Shown: piece after piece, positions 51,961 to 60,739 of the stretch
How positions within the stretch are numbered: the stretch's first letter is position 1
How the letters are laid out: every line of letters starts with the position of its first letter
Assembly (NCBI GenBank): GCA_020846745.1
Contig: JADLDI010000071.1
Location: 1-64,000 of the forward strand
DNA: 64,000 bases
Direction of reading: 5' to 3'
Origin: Bryobacterales bacterium
Lineage (GTDB): Bacteria; Acidobacteriota; Terriglobia; Bryobacterales; Bryobacteraceae
Made by a program: the position numbers and the translations under genes
Notes under the pieces: model-generated
What the model was told of the DNA's origin: nothing
The model's database searches: none
Seen by the model: the letters and a program-made list of their open reading frames with translations, nothing else

Positions 51961-52596
51961 ATGAAACTCGCGATTCTGGCGCTTGCGGGCGCAACGTTCC
52001 TCTTGGCCGCGGAGAAAGGTTTCACCCCCCTGTTCGACGGCAAGACTCTCAATGGCTGGACCCTGTTCAGCAAAGGCAAAGGCTCCGGCTACATCGTGGA
52101 GAACGGCTCGATCGTGTGCCCCGCCGATGGCGGCGGCAACCTCCTCACCGATAAGGAGTTCGCCAACTTCGTCCTCCGCTTCGAGTTCAAGATGGAACCC
52201 GGCGGCAACAACGGCATCGGCATCCGCGCCCCACAAGCCGGCGACATCGCCTATTCCGGCATGGAAATCCAGGTCCTCGATCACGACCATGAGCGCTACA
52301 AGGGCAAACTGAAACCCACCCAGCGCCATGGCTCGATCTACGACGTCGTCCCCGCCAACGGCGAAGCCCTCAAGCCCGCCGGCCAGTGGAATAAGGAAGA
52401 GATCGTCGCCGACGGCCGCAAGATCAAAGTGACCCTGAACGGCAAGGTCCTTGTCGACGCCAACCTCGACGACGTGAAGGACCCCGCCGTCCTCAAAAAG
52501 CACCCCGGCCTCGCCCGCACCACCGGCCACATCGGCTTCCTGGGCCACGGCACCCGCGTCGAGTTCCGGAACATCCGGCTTAAGGAACTGAAGTAG
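51961..52596 (+). CDS. DUF1080 / 3-keto-disaccharide hydrolase-like protein (copy 2)
   Basis: A 211-residue PF06439-type protein with a Sec signal peptide ([17 protein letters not shown]) followed by the family opening [19 protein letters not shown]. Other characteristic parts are [20 protein letters not shown] (about 77-96), [16 protein letters not shown] and the terminal [16 protein letters not shown]. It follows the sulfatase by 9 bases and converges, with a 7-base gap, on the second Gfo/Idh/MocA gene. The copy at 41571 uses a Tat-like leader and is diverged, so the two are paralogues rather than a recent duplication. Confidence 0.88.
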   Translation: MKLAILALAGATFLLAAEKGFTPLFDGKTLNGWTLFSKGKGSGYIVENGSIVCPADGGGNLLTDKEFANFVLRFEFKMEPGGNNGIGIRAPQAGDIAYSGMEIQVLDHDHERYKGKLKPTQRHGSIYDVVPANGEALKPAGQWNKEEIVADGRKIKVTLNGKVLVDANLDDVKDPAVLKKHPGLARTTGHIGFLGHGTRVEFRNIRLKELK

Positions 52597-52603
52597 TCGC
52601 GGT

Positions 52604-53851
52604 CTAAATGAATTGATACTTGCCCGGCACCGGTAACGCGATGACGGGCATCTTCTCTTTGTAGCCGTATGCCTTGGGTGACAGGTCCTGCTTCGACTCC
52701 ATGATCATCTCCCAGGTGATCTCCTGGCCCGAATAGGCCGACTCGCGAGCCATGATGCACGTCATCGTCGACTCGGCCACCGGCATCGCATGGTTGATGT
52801 ACTTGCCTGTCCCGCGGATCGAGGCCACCAGCGCCCGGTGCTCGGACACATACGCGTTCTCGCCCTTCGTGCCCAGGTCCTTACAGTTCGACCGGCCCTT
52901 CGACCCAATGGCCAGTTCGCTCACGTTCTGATAGATCTTCGGTCCCTGGAACTGGCGGCAGTAGCTCGACATCCGCACACCGTTCGCATACACGAAGTCC
53001 GCGGAAATGTGGTCGTAGATCGAACCATAGAGTTCCTCCCGTGGACGCCATGCCGCGCCGCCCGTCGCCACCACGCTGATCGGATGCGTGCCCATCAGCC
53101 AGTTAATAACGTCGATGTTGTGCAGGTGCTGCTCCACAATCTGGTCGCCGCACAGCCACAGGTTTGAATACCAGTTGCGGTGGTGCCACTCCATCTCGCC
53201 CCACTTCGGATTACGGCCCTTCTGCTGGATCACCGGCCCGCCCACCCAATAGGCATACGTCGCCACCACCTCACCGATGACGCCATTCTTGATCTTGTCC
53301 ACCGTCTCCATGTAGTCGGTCGCGAACCGCCGCTGGGCGCCGCTCACCACCGTCAGCTTCAGTTCCTCGCTCTTCTTGGCCGCAGCCATGAAACGCCGCA
53401 CGCCCACGGGATCGGTCCCAAACGGCTTCTCGCAGAAGACGTGCTTCTTGGCCGCCACCGCAGCCTCGAAGTGCTCGGGGCGATAACCCGGAGGCGTAGC
53501 CAGAATCACCAGGTCGATGTCGGTCGCCAGTAGCTTCTTATAGGCGTCGAACCCGGTGAACCGGTGCTCCGCATCCACCTTCACCCGTTCCCCAATGGCC
53601 GCGTTCTTCGGGTCGGTCTTCAGCCACCGCAGGTTCCCTTCGAGCTTGTCCTCGAAGATGTCCGCCACGCCCACCACCTCGGCGCGCTCGTCCGCCGTTA
53701 ACAGGTCGGCAACCGCCTGCCTGCCGCGGCCGCCGAGGCCGATGACTCCGGCTTTCAACTTCTCATCTCCCGCGCCGCGCACCAGTTGCGGCTTCACATA
53801 TAGGAACGCGCTCGAAGCGCCGAGTATCGACCGGCGAGTGAAATCAGACAT
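52604..53851 (-). CDS. Tat-exported Gfo/Idh/MocA-family oxidoreductase (copy 2)
   Basis: A 415-residue paralogue of the enzyme at 40235. The leader MSDFTRRSILGASSAFLYV carries a twin-arginine-like motif. The Rossmann segment is KAGVIGLGGRGRQAVADL (about 34-51), the EKP motif is KHVFCEKPFGTDPVGVRR and the C-terminal domain includes WHHRNWYSNLWLCGDQIVEQ, LHNIDVINWLMGTHP. An ATG at 53851 is chosen over an in-frame extension to 53917 because it starts at the leader. The gene is divergent from the decarboxylase gene across 33 bases that contain an AT-rich core usable as a -10 in both directions, and it converges with a DUF1080 gene. A role in glycoside oxidation is inferred. Confidence 0.9.
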   Translation of the reverse strand: MSDFTRRSILGASSAFLYVKPQLVRGAGDEKLKAGVIGLGGRGRQAVADLLTADERAEVVGVADIFEDKLEGNLRWLKTDPKNAAIGERVKVDAEHRFTGFDAYKKLLATDIDLVILATPPGYRPEHFEAAVAAKKHVFCEKPFGTDPVGVRRFMAAAKKSEELKLTVVSGAQRRFATDYMETVDKIKNGVIGEVVATYAYWVGGPVIQQKGRNPKWGEMEWHHRNWYSNLWLCGDQIVEQHLHNIDVINWLMGTHPISVVATGGAAWRPREELYGSIYDHISADFVYANGVRMSSYCRQFQGPKIYQNVSELAIGSKGRSNCKDLGTKGENAYVSEHRALVASIRGTGKYINHAMPVAESTMTCIMARESAYSGQEITWEMIMESKQDLSPKAYGYKEKMPVIALPVPGKYQFI

Positions 53852-53884
53852 AAGGGTCTCCGATGTCAATATACACTGAAAAGG

Positions 53885-55258
53885 ATGGGTCCTGAGGAGT
53901 TCCGCAACGCCGGCCACCAGTTAGTCGACTGGATGGCCGATTATTTCGCCCACATCCGCGACTATCCCGTCTTCCCGCGTGTCACCCCCGGCCAGCTTAC
54001 AGACTCGCTGCCCATCTCCGCGCCCGACACGCCGGAGCCCTTCCAACAGATCTTCGACGACTTCCAACGCCTGATCGTCCCCGCCAATACGCACTGGAAC
54101 CACCCGAACTTCTACGCCTTCTTCTCTGTATCCGGCGCGCCTCCGGGAATCCTGGCCGAGATGCTGATCTCGACCCTCAACGTCAACCACATGCTCTGGC
54201 GCTCCTCGCCCGCCGGCACTGAACTCGAGCAGGTCACCATGAATTGGCTCCGCCAGTGGTTGAACCTGCCGGAAGAGTTCTTCGGGATCATCTACGACAC
54301 CGCGTCCATCTCCACCATGCACGCCTTGGTGGCGGCCCGCGAAAAGGCTCATCCCCAAACCCGAACCCAGGGCGGCAACGGGAACCTCGTCGTCTACTGC
54401 TCCGAACAGGCCCATTCGTCGGTCGAAAAGTCAGCCATTACTATCGGTATCGGCCAGGACAATGTCCGTAAGATCGGCGTCGACGCCCAATGGCGCATGC
54501 GTCCGGACCTCTTAGAAGCCGCCATCGGCGCCGATATCAACGCCGGCAAGCACCCCACCTGCATCGTCGCCACCGTCGGGACCACCGCCGTAACCGCCGT
54601 CGACCCTGTGCCGGCCATCGCCGACATCGCCGCAAAGTATCAACTATGGCTGCACGTCGACGGAGCCTACGGCGGCGCGGCGGCGTTTGTCCCGAAGTTG
54701 CGCCACTATATGGACGGCGTCGACCGTGCCGATTCATTTGTCTTCAATCCGCACAAGTGGATGCTGACGCCCATCGACCTCAGCGCCTTCTACACACGCC
54801 ACCCCGATATCCTTAAACGCGCCTTCGCCCTGGTGCCCGCCTACCTTCAAACCACCGACAACGAACGCGCACTCAACTTCATGGACTACGGCGTTCAACT
54901 CGGCCGCCGCTTCCGCTCCCTGAAACTCTGGTTCGTCATGCGAGCCTACGGCCGCCAACACATCGCGAGGATGATCGAGCAGCAATGCGGCTGGGCCCAG
55001 GAATTCGCCGCTTGGGTCAGCGCCGACCACAGATTCGAAGTCGTCGCCCCGGTAACCTACTCCCTGGTCTGCTTCCGCCACCGCGGCGGCGACGAACCCA
55101 CCCGCCGCTTGATGGACGACCTCAACTCGAGCGGCAAAGCGTTCCTCGCCGGGACGACTCTCAAAGGCCGGTTCGTCCTCCGCCTGGCGATCGGCAACTT
55201 TCAAACGACGCGGGAAGACCTACAGCAGGTCTGGCAATTCGTTCAGGAGCACGCCTGA
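53885..55258 (+). CDS. Group II PLP-dependent aromatic-L-amino-acid decarboxylase
   Basis: A 457-residue pyridoxal-phosphate enzyme of the group II decarboxylases, acting on tyrosine, tryptophan, phenylalanine or DOPA to give the amine and CO2. The Schiff-base lysine is Lys291 in VFNPHKWML; the cofactor Asp259 is in WLHVDGAYGGAAAF; the stacking histidine is His177 in SEQAHSSVEKS. The N-terminal arm (VDWMADYFAHIRDYPVFPRV) and HPNFYAFFSVSGAPPGILAE are typical of bacterial aromatic decarboxylases. AAAAGG lies just before the ATG. Substrate choice cannot be read with confidence. It converges with the third TonB-receptor-like gene, 15 bases apart. Confidence 0.93.
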   Translation: MGPEEFRNAGHQLVDWMADYFAHIRDYPVFPRVTPGQLTDSLPISAPDTPEPFQQIFDDFQRLIVPANTHWNHPNFYAFFSVSGAPPGILAEMLISTLNVNHMLWRSSPAGTELEQVTMNWLRQWLNLPEEFFGIIYDTASISTMHALVAAREKAHPQTRTQGGNGNLVVYCSEQAHSSVEKSAITIGIGQDNVRKIGVDAQWRMRPDLLEAAIGADINAGKHPTCIVATVGTTAVTAVDPVPAIADIAAKYQLWLHVDGAYGGAAAFVPKLRHYMDGVDRADSFVFNPHKWMLTPIDLSAFYTRHPDILKRAFALVPAYLQTTDNERALNFMDYGVQLGRRFRSLKLWFVMRAYGRQHIARMIEQQCGWAQEFAAWVSADHRFEVVAPVTYSLVCFRHRGGDEPTRRLMDDLNSSGKAFLAGTTLKGRFVLRLAIGNFQTTREDLQQVWQFVQEHA

Positions 55259-55273
55259 CCGCTTCGTGACGCC

Positions 55274-58200
55274 TTAAAACACGTACTTAAGCGCGAACTG
55301 CACCTGCCGCGGTTGCCCCGCGCTGCCGATCCTGCCGAACGTCGCCGGCGCGTTGATGTTCGCCGATGGCCCGCCGAACACCACGCGGTTGAACGCGTTG
55401 AACAGTTCCGTGCGGAACTGCAGCCGGTGCCCTTCGCGAATCTGGAAATGCTTCAGGATGCTGAAGTCCTCGTTGATCTGCCCGAACGTGCGGATGTCCG
55501 TGTAGTTCGGCGCGGCGTTGCCGAACGTAAACGGCGCCGGTTGCGAGAACGCGGCCAGGTTCAGATACGCATCTCGTGCCGGGTCAAATGATCCGCGATC
55601 GTTGTTGGCAATCGGATCGACACCTGGATTGCGATTCGGCCGGTTACCCGCGCCGAACAGCGGAATGACACCGCCGCCACCCACGCCGATCGGCGTACCG
55701 GACGTATACCGGTGAATGCCGTTGATCTGCCAACCACCCACGATCTGGTTCACCACTCCGGGGGCGTTGCCCAGCAACTTCTTGCCTTTCCCAAACGGCA
55801 ACTCGTAGGTGTACGACATGATGAACAGGTGTGGAATGTCGAACTGCGCCAGCCGCTTCTCGAGTCCGCGATTGGCTGTATCGAGCGCACGCGCGCCCGA
55901 CGCATCGTCACCCCAGCCTGTGTAGCCGCCGCCATGAATCGTCGTCTTCGACCATGTATAGGCGAGCAACATCGAAGCCCCCGCCGCCAGCCGTTTCTGC
56001 AACCGCACCTGCAGCGAGTTGTAGTTGGAGAATCCCGTCGGCTGCAACAGATTCCGGATATCCACGAACTGCGGATAAGGCCGCAACGCCTGCGCCACCG
56101 ATCCGGTGAAACCGGCATAGGGAGCACGGACACCGGCCGCCGCGGCTTCCGGCGAGTTGATATTCGCATTCAGCGTATTGCCCAGGCCGAGATACTGTGT
56201 CGACACCTGGTTCAAATTCTCCAAACCGGCGGGCAGCGCTACGCTCTTCTGCCCGACATAGCCGATGTCGAGCAGGAAGTACAGCGGCAATTCACGCTGC
56301 ACGTTGAACGTCCAGCTATTCGCATAACCCGGTTTGTTCGCACCAGGGTTGAAGTAATCGATGACGTTGCCGTTCAACAAGTCCGGATTCGTTAACGGCA
56401 GCGTGCCGGTGAACGCAGGTACGCCTTGCTCCAGGTTGAACGCGGACACACGGCCATTGGTCAACTGAGCGAAGGTTTGCGTATACGAGAAGCCGTGATT
56501 GAAGTACCGGCTCAACCGTCCGATCGAGGTCCCGTTGGTCGGCGACCAGAAGAGGCCGAATCCTGTCCGGATCACCGTCTTCGGATTGATCTGGTAGGCG
56601 ATGCCCACGCGAGGTGAGAACGCCCGCATGTACGTCGGTCCAAGCCGTTCGCCCGAGTTGACGAACCTCAGTGCACCTAACCGGCCGCCCGCACCCGGAT
56701 TCGGCATTGCTAAGTCCAGCACCGATTGCCGGTAGTTCCGTTCGAATACCACGGTCGGAATCTCATGCCGCAAACCTAGTGTCACGGTCAGCTTGCGATT
56801 GACGCGCATGACATCTTCTACGAACCAGGCGTAATATTCGTGCTGCATCTTGCGTTCGGGCGCCGGAATGAGCCGTTGTCCCGAAAACACCTCACCCAGC
56901 AGGTAGCTCGCCCAACCGTTGCCCAGGTTGTTTTGCTGCGGGCTCGACAGGTTTGACGTCGTTAAATTCGAGAATACATATTGCCCCGAAAGCCCGCCTG
57001 TATCGGTGCCGGCAAAGTTATTAAACCGCAGTAGCCGGAACTCCCCACCGAACTTCAATTGGTGGCGGCCCTTGATCCACGAGATGTTGTCCAGCCACAC
57101 CCACGAGATATTTGCAGACGGGTCGTTGGGTTGCTGGTTTGAGTTGCCGATGGTGAATCCGGCATACGGATTGTTGATCGTAAACGCCGGGAATCCGGGG
57201 GCATCCGACGGCACGCCCTTCAACTGCACGGTCTCGTTGCCGCGCCGCGGATCCAACTGGCGGATCGGGTTCGAATAGGTGTAGCCGAAGCCGAAATGAT
57301 GCAGCAGGTTCGGACGGATCGTCTGGTCGTAGTTGGCGCGATAGTTTCGTCCTTTGATGTTCGACAGGTACCACAGGCCGAGCGGACCGCCGCCTTCGCC
57401 GAACTCGCTTCGCGAGAACCCGTCGTTCAACGAATGCCACATCGAAAACGACAAACGATGATTCGTCGACACCAGATGGTCCACCTTCGCCGACCACACA
57501 TCGTCTTCCGTATAATTCGCTGTCCGGTTGACATAGTTATTGAAGTAACCTGCCGTGTCGGTATTCGGCACCAACGCCAGCATCCGCAGCGCCGTCGCGC
57601 TCTGCCGCGCGCGCGGAATAATGTTGCCCGCGAACGGTGTCCGTGTGCCGTCGCTCTGTGTGGTGGCCGGGTCGTAGATCGGAATCGTCGCGCCCGTTGA
57701 ATCCGTATACCCCGAGAAGTCGCCGTTTCGGAAAGCGGCCGGCGGCAGCGACGTCAGGCTTCCGTTGATGGGCGGCGCGTTGCGCACAAAGGTGTAGTTG
57801 AAGTTCCAGAACGTCCGGTCCTTGCCGTTGTAGAGTTTTGGGATCAGCACCGGACCACCTAGCGCTCCACCGGCTTCGTTAAACCGGACTCGCGGACGCA
57901 CGCGCGCGAAGAAGGGCCGCGCATCGGTTTTGTCGTTGTGCAGAAACTCAAACAAAGTTCCGTGAAAGCTGTTCGTACCCGACCGCAGCGTGTAATTGAT
58001 GACGCCGAACCCGCGCCCGAATTCCGCCGGAAACAGCGTGTTCTGCATCTTGAATTCCTCCACCGCTTCATACGGTGGCGCGCTCTGTCCCAGAAATCCC
58101 GGGTTGCCCGCCAACTGCCCGGAAATACCGTCAATCAGCACTTCCTGCGTAAACTCCGGACTTCCATTCACGCTCTTGCTCCACTGCGTCCCTTGGACGC

Positions 58201-58708
58201 CAGGCGTGAGGAAGATAAACGATTCCGGTTGCCGCCGGCCCGACGCCGCCGTGGTCGCGGAACCAGTGCCCACCTGGATCGGTAGATCGAGCAGCGTTTG
58301 CCGCTGAAGCACCGTGCTCACTTCGGGTGTTGTCGTTTGGAGCGCCACCAGGTCGGCACTGACGTTAACTGTCTCGGAAACGCTACCCACTTCGAGCGCT
58401 ACTTCCAACTCAATTGTGGTGGCGGTGAGAATGGTCACGCGTTCCCGGGCGAACTTACGAAAGCCTGGCTTTTCAGCCTCCAGACGGTATACGCCGGGTT
58501 GCAGTGCGCGAAATACAAAACCGGCATCCGTCGACATTGCTTCGGCGCTGACGTTGGTCGCCGAATTGGTGAGGCGGATGCGAACATCGGGTACAGGCGC
58601 CCCCGATGTATCGACGACGGTCCCGGTAATTCCTCCAAGGTTGCCCTGCGCGAAAATGCTTGAGGTGGCGCAAAGAAGAGTCAAAACGGTCAGAATCGTG
58701 GAGCGCAT
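55274..58708 (-). CDS. Oar-like TonB-dependent receptor (third copy)
   Basis: A 1144-residue outer-membrane receptor of the same class. Signal peptide MRSTILTVLTLLCATSSIFA; carboxypeptidase-regulatory domain about 24-100 (GGITGTVVDTSGAPVPDVRI); plug with QTLLDLPIQVGTGSATTA and VNGSPEFTQEVLIDGISGQL; barrel features include FWNFNYTFVRNAPPING, GYTYSNPIRQLDPRRGNETV and the terminal QVQFALKYVF. A TATACT on the minus strand (58738-58733) about 25 bases before the ATG is a plausible -10, with GGGA before the ATG. The upstream spacer holds a perfect inverted repeat shared with the divergent CehA-type gene, which suggests joint control. Ligand unknown. Confidence 0.9.
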   Translation of the reverse strand: MRSTILTVLTLLCATSSIFAQGNLGGITGTVVDTSGAPVPDVRIRLTNSATNVSAEAMSTDAGFVFRALQPGVYRLEAEKPGFRKFARERVTILTATTIELEVALEVGSVSETVNVSADLVALQTTTPEVSTVLQRQTLLDLPIQVGTGSATTAASGRRQPESFIFLTPGVQGTQWSKSVNGSPEFTQEVLIDGISGQLAGNPGFLGQSAPPYEAVEEFKMQNTLFPAEFGRGFGVINYTLRSGTNSFHGTLFEFLHNDKTDARPFFARVRPRVRFNEAGGALGGPVLIPKLYNGKDRTFWNFNYTFVRNAPPINGSLTSLPPAAFRNGDFSGYTDSTGATIPIYDPATTQSDGTRTPFAGNIIPRARQSATALRMLALVPNTDTAGYFNNYVNRTANYTEDDVWSAKVDHLVSTNHRLSFSMWHSLNDGFSRSEFGEGGGPLGLWYLSNIKGRNYRANYDQTIRPNLLHHFGFGYTYSNPIRQLDPRRGNETVQLKGVPSDAPGFPAFTINNPYAGFTIGNSNQQPNDPSANISWVWLDNISWIKGRHQLKFGGEFRLLRFNNFAGTDTGGLSGQYVFSNLTTSNLSSPQQNNLGNGWASYLLGEVFSGQRLIPAPERKMQHEYYAWFVEDVMRVNRKLTVTLGLRHEIPTVVFERNYRQSVLDLAMPNPGAGGRLGALRFVNSGERLGPTYMRAFSPRVGIAYQINPKTVIRTGFGLFWSPTNGTSIGRLSRYFNHGFSYTQTFAQLTNGRVSAFNLEQGVPAFTGTLPLTNPDLLNGNVIDYFNPGANKPGYANSWTFNVQRELPLYFLLDIGYVGQKSVALPAGLENLNQVSTQYLGLGNTLNANINSPEAAAAGVRAPYAGFTGSVAQALRPYPQFVDIRNLLQPTGFSNYNSLQVRLQKRLAAGASMLLAYTWSKTTIHGGGYTGWGDDASGARALDTANRGLEKRLAQFDIPHLFIMSYTYELPFGKGKKLLGNAPGVVNQIVGGWQINGIHRYTSGTPIGVGGGGVIPLFGAGNRPNRNPGVDPIANNDRGSFDPARDAYLNLAAFSQPAPFTFGNAAPNYTDIRTFGQINEDFSILKHFQIREGHRLQFRTELFNAFNRVVFGGPSANINAPATFGRIGSAGQPRQVQFALKYVF

Positions 58709-58732
58709 ATATTTCCCAGCTGGATTGTCGGG

Positions 58733-58738
58733 AGTATA
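58733..58738 (-). promoter_or_regulatory. Probable -10 element (TATACT) for the third TonB-receptor-like gene
   Basis: TATACT matches the -10 consensus at 5/6. No good -35 lies at the usual distance, so an activator bound at the inverted repeat further upstream is plausible. Confidence 0.45.
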
Positions 58739-58766
58739 TCACCAAACCGATTAGAATTACAGAAAG

Positions 58767-58807
58767 AACTCGCGAACCTTCGCGAACCTCGCCTTCTGTC
58801 GCGAGTT
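58767..58807. promoter_or_regulatory. Perfect 9-bp inverted repeat with inner tandem repeat: candidate operator
   Basis: AACTCGCGA (58767-58775) and TCGCGAGTT (58799-58807) are exact inverted copies 23 bases apart. Inside, TCGCGAACCT occurs twice in tandem (58770-58779, 58780-58789). The element sits between the divergent receptor (start 58708) and CehA-type gene (start 58820), the usual place for a dimeric or tetrameric regulator. No regulator gene is adjacent. Confidence 0.6.
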
Positions 58808-58819
58808 AGTCTAGTTGAA

Positions 58820-60343
58820 ATGCCTGTCCGGTTCGCAATTGCTCTCCTCGCCACCACTGCCGTATATTCCGCCGAACTCCGAATCTCAGTAGCCGCCGGC
58901 TCGGGCCAACCCATCTGGGCCCGGCTTGAAGTGCACGGCCCTGACGGCAAGATGTATCAACCAGCCGAAGGCGCCATTCGCGACCGCACGGCCGGAGCTC
59001 GCACCGGGAAACCTTATTACCCGCAAAGCTTCGTCATCCGGAACCAATGCGTGCTGAACGTGCCGCCCGGAAGCTATCGCCTCGTTGCCGAACACGGTCC
59101 GGAGTACGAGCGCGTCGAGCGTACGGTTGAAGTCACCCCTCACCGCCCGAGCAAAGTCGACCTGAAGATCCCACGCTGGATCGACATGCGCAAAAAGGGC
59201 TGGTATTCCGGCGACATGCACGTGCACCGCCCCCTCGACGACCTCGCCGCGCTTGCCCAAGCGGAAGACCTCAACTACACCGTCGCCTTCACCATGTGGA
59301 ACCGCCGCAATATGTGGGCGGACAGGCCGATGCCCGCAAAATCCATCTACGAGGCCGCACCCGGCTACTTCATCTCCGTCATGAACGCCGAAGACGAACG
59401 CGGTGGCGGCGCCTGGATGTTCCACGACATCCCCAAGCCGCTAGACCTTGCGTCCATGCTCACGGGCAACATCCGCCAGACCGAAAGCTGGTATCCTCCC
59501 GGCCTGCAATTCATCGAGCAGGTACGCGCCTGGCGCAAACAGGGTTCGCTCCTTCCCTGGTTCGATTCCGAAAAGCCCATCTGGTGGGAACTGCCCGTTG
59601 TCATGGCTCTCAATCCGCCCGACTCGCTCGGCCTCCTCCATAATCACTTCAACCAGTACGGCATTCTCGACAACGAAGCTTGGGCCCGCCCGCGCGACAT
59701 GTCCCGATACCCCGGCTACAAAGGCTTCGCCGATTACGTACTTAGTCTCAATTACCGCTATCTCAACTTAGGCTTCCGCATCCCTTGGTCGGCCGGATCG
59801 GCTTCGGGCGTCCTCCCGAATCCCGTGGGGTACAACCGAATCTATGCGCACCTCGAAGGTGAGTTCACGCCCGAGAAATGGTACGCGGCCATCAAGGCCA
59901 ACCGGCACTTCGTGACCAACGGCCCCATGCTCTTCTTCAATGCCTCTGTCAGCGGGAACAAACTGAAAGGCGCGATAGAGGTGCACTCCCGCGAGCCGCT
60001 CGACACACTGGAGCTAATCGGAAACGGAAGGGTGATCCAAACCTTCCCTGCACACTCCGCAAAGCACCTCAACCGGAAATTCTCGATCGGCATCGCCGCA
60101 TACACCTGGGTCGCCGCACGTGCGTTTGTCCGTAACGGCGACACCGTGCGCCTGGCCCACTCGACCCCGATCGTCACCCCCGGCACATACGACGCGCGCG
60201 CCGACGCCCGCTACTTTGTCCAGTGGATCGACGATCTGATCGCCAACACCACGCCCAAGCGGACCGCCGCGGAAACCGATCGCAACCAGTTGCTGAACCT
60301 ATACCGGCGCGCCCGCGAGTTCTATCTAACGCGGACTCAGTAA
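58820..60343 (+). CDS. CehA/McbA-type PHP-domain metallohydrolase, exported
   Basis: A 507-residue protein with a signal peptide (MPVRFAIALLATTAVYSA), a beta-sandwich N-terminal part (about 20-115, with NVPPGSYRLVAEHGPEYE) and a PHP-type metal-dependent hydrolase part. The metal motif is YSGDMHVHR (His134, His136); later residues likely in the site occur in WWELPVVMALNPPDSLGLLH and HFNQYGILDNEAWARP, and FVTNGPMLFFNASV is typical of CehA/McbA proteins. Relatives hydrolyse carbamates, but the environmental role of most is unknown and DUF-type functions in glycan loci are equally possible. It shares an intergenic operator candidate with the divergent receptor. Its stop overlaps the convergent GAF gene by 18 bases. 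Confidence 0.8.
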   Translation: MPVRFAIALLATTAVYSAELRISVAAGSGQPIWARLEVHGPDGKMYQPAEGAIRDRTAGARTGKPYYPQSFVIRNQCVLNVPPGSYRLVAEHGPEYERVERTVEVTPHRPSKVDLKIPRWIDMRKKGWYSGDMHVHRPLDDLAALAQAEDLNYTVAFTMWNRRNMWADRPMPAKSIYEAAPGYFISVMNAEDERGGGAWMFHDIPKPLDLASMLTGNIRQTESWYPPGLQFIEQVRAWRKQGSLLPWFDSEKPIWWELPVVMALNPPDSLGLLHNHFNQYGILDNEAWARPRDMSRYPGYKGFADYVLSLNYRYLNLGFRIPWSAGSASGVLPNPVGYNRIYAHLEGEFTPEKWYAAIKANRHFVTNGPMLFFNASVSGNKLKGAIEVHSREPLDTLELIGNGRVIQTFPAHSAKHLNRKFSIGIAAYTWVAARAFVRNGDTVRLAHSTPIVTPGTYDARADARYFVQWIDDLIANTTPKRTAAETDRNQLLNLYRRAREFYLTRTQ

Positions 60344-60739
60344 CAGTTCGGTCCCCTTCTTCATCAGTGCGTGTTCTTCTTCCGTCGTGAACGTGCGTTC
60401 CGCCCGATTCGCCACACCCAGCACGCCACCCACCTTGCCGGTATCGTCGAGCATCGGCAGCGCGATTGCGCCCTCCATGCCCGTCAGTTTCGCCCCCGGG
60501 CGCACGTCGCCGCTCGTATCGGTCTGGATATTGCACACCGTCACGGGTTGCCGGCGCTCGGCCGCTAACCCTGCCATACCTTTTCCGATTGGCACAATAC
60601 GCACACGGTCGAGCACCACTTCCGGGATCTGAAACGATGCCGCCAAGTGTAGCTGGTCGTCTTCCCCCATCAGGTGGATGGTGCCGGAGTCCGCGTTGAA
60701 TTCGCGGACAATCGATTCAAGCTGTTCCTGTAAGTTCAT
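60326..60739 (-). CDS. Small GAF-domain protein
   Basis: A 137-residue protein that is essentially one GAF domain (FNADSGTIHLMGEDDQLHLA; VPIGKGMAGLAAERRQPVTV; GMEGAIALPMLDDTGKVGGV; LGVANRAERTFTTEEEHALM). GAF domains bind small ligands or sense redox state; free-standing ones may act as sensors or, in the fRMsr group, reduce free methionine sulfoxide, but I do not see a clear CxxxC set for that. It overlaps the stop of the DUF1501 gene by 4 bases, so it is the last gene of a DUF1553-DUF1501-GAF operon, an unusual third partner. It has no signal peptide, so it is cytoplasmic. Confidence 0.8.
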   Translation of the reverse strand: MNLQEQLESIVREFNADSGTIHLMGEDDQLHLAASFQIPEVVLDRVRIVPIGKGMAGLAAERRQPVTVCNIQTDTSGDVRPGAKLTGMEGAIALPMLDDTGKVGGVLGVANRAERTFTTEEEHALMKKGTELLLSPR

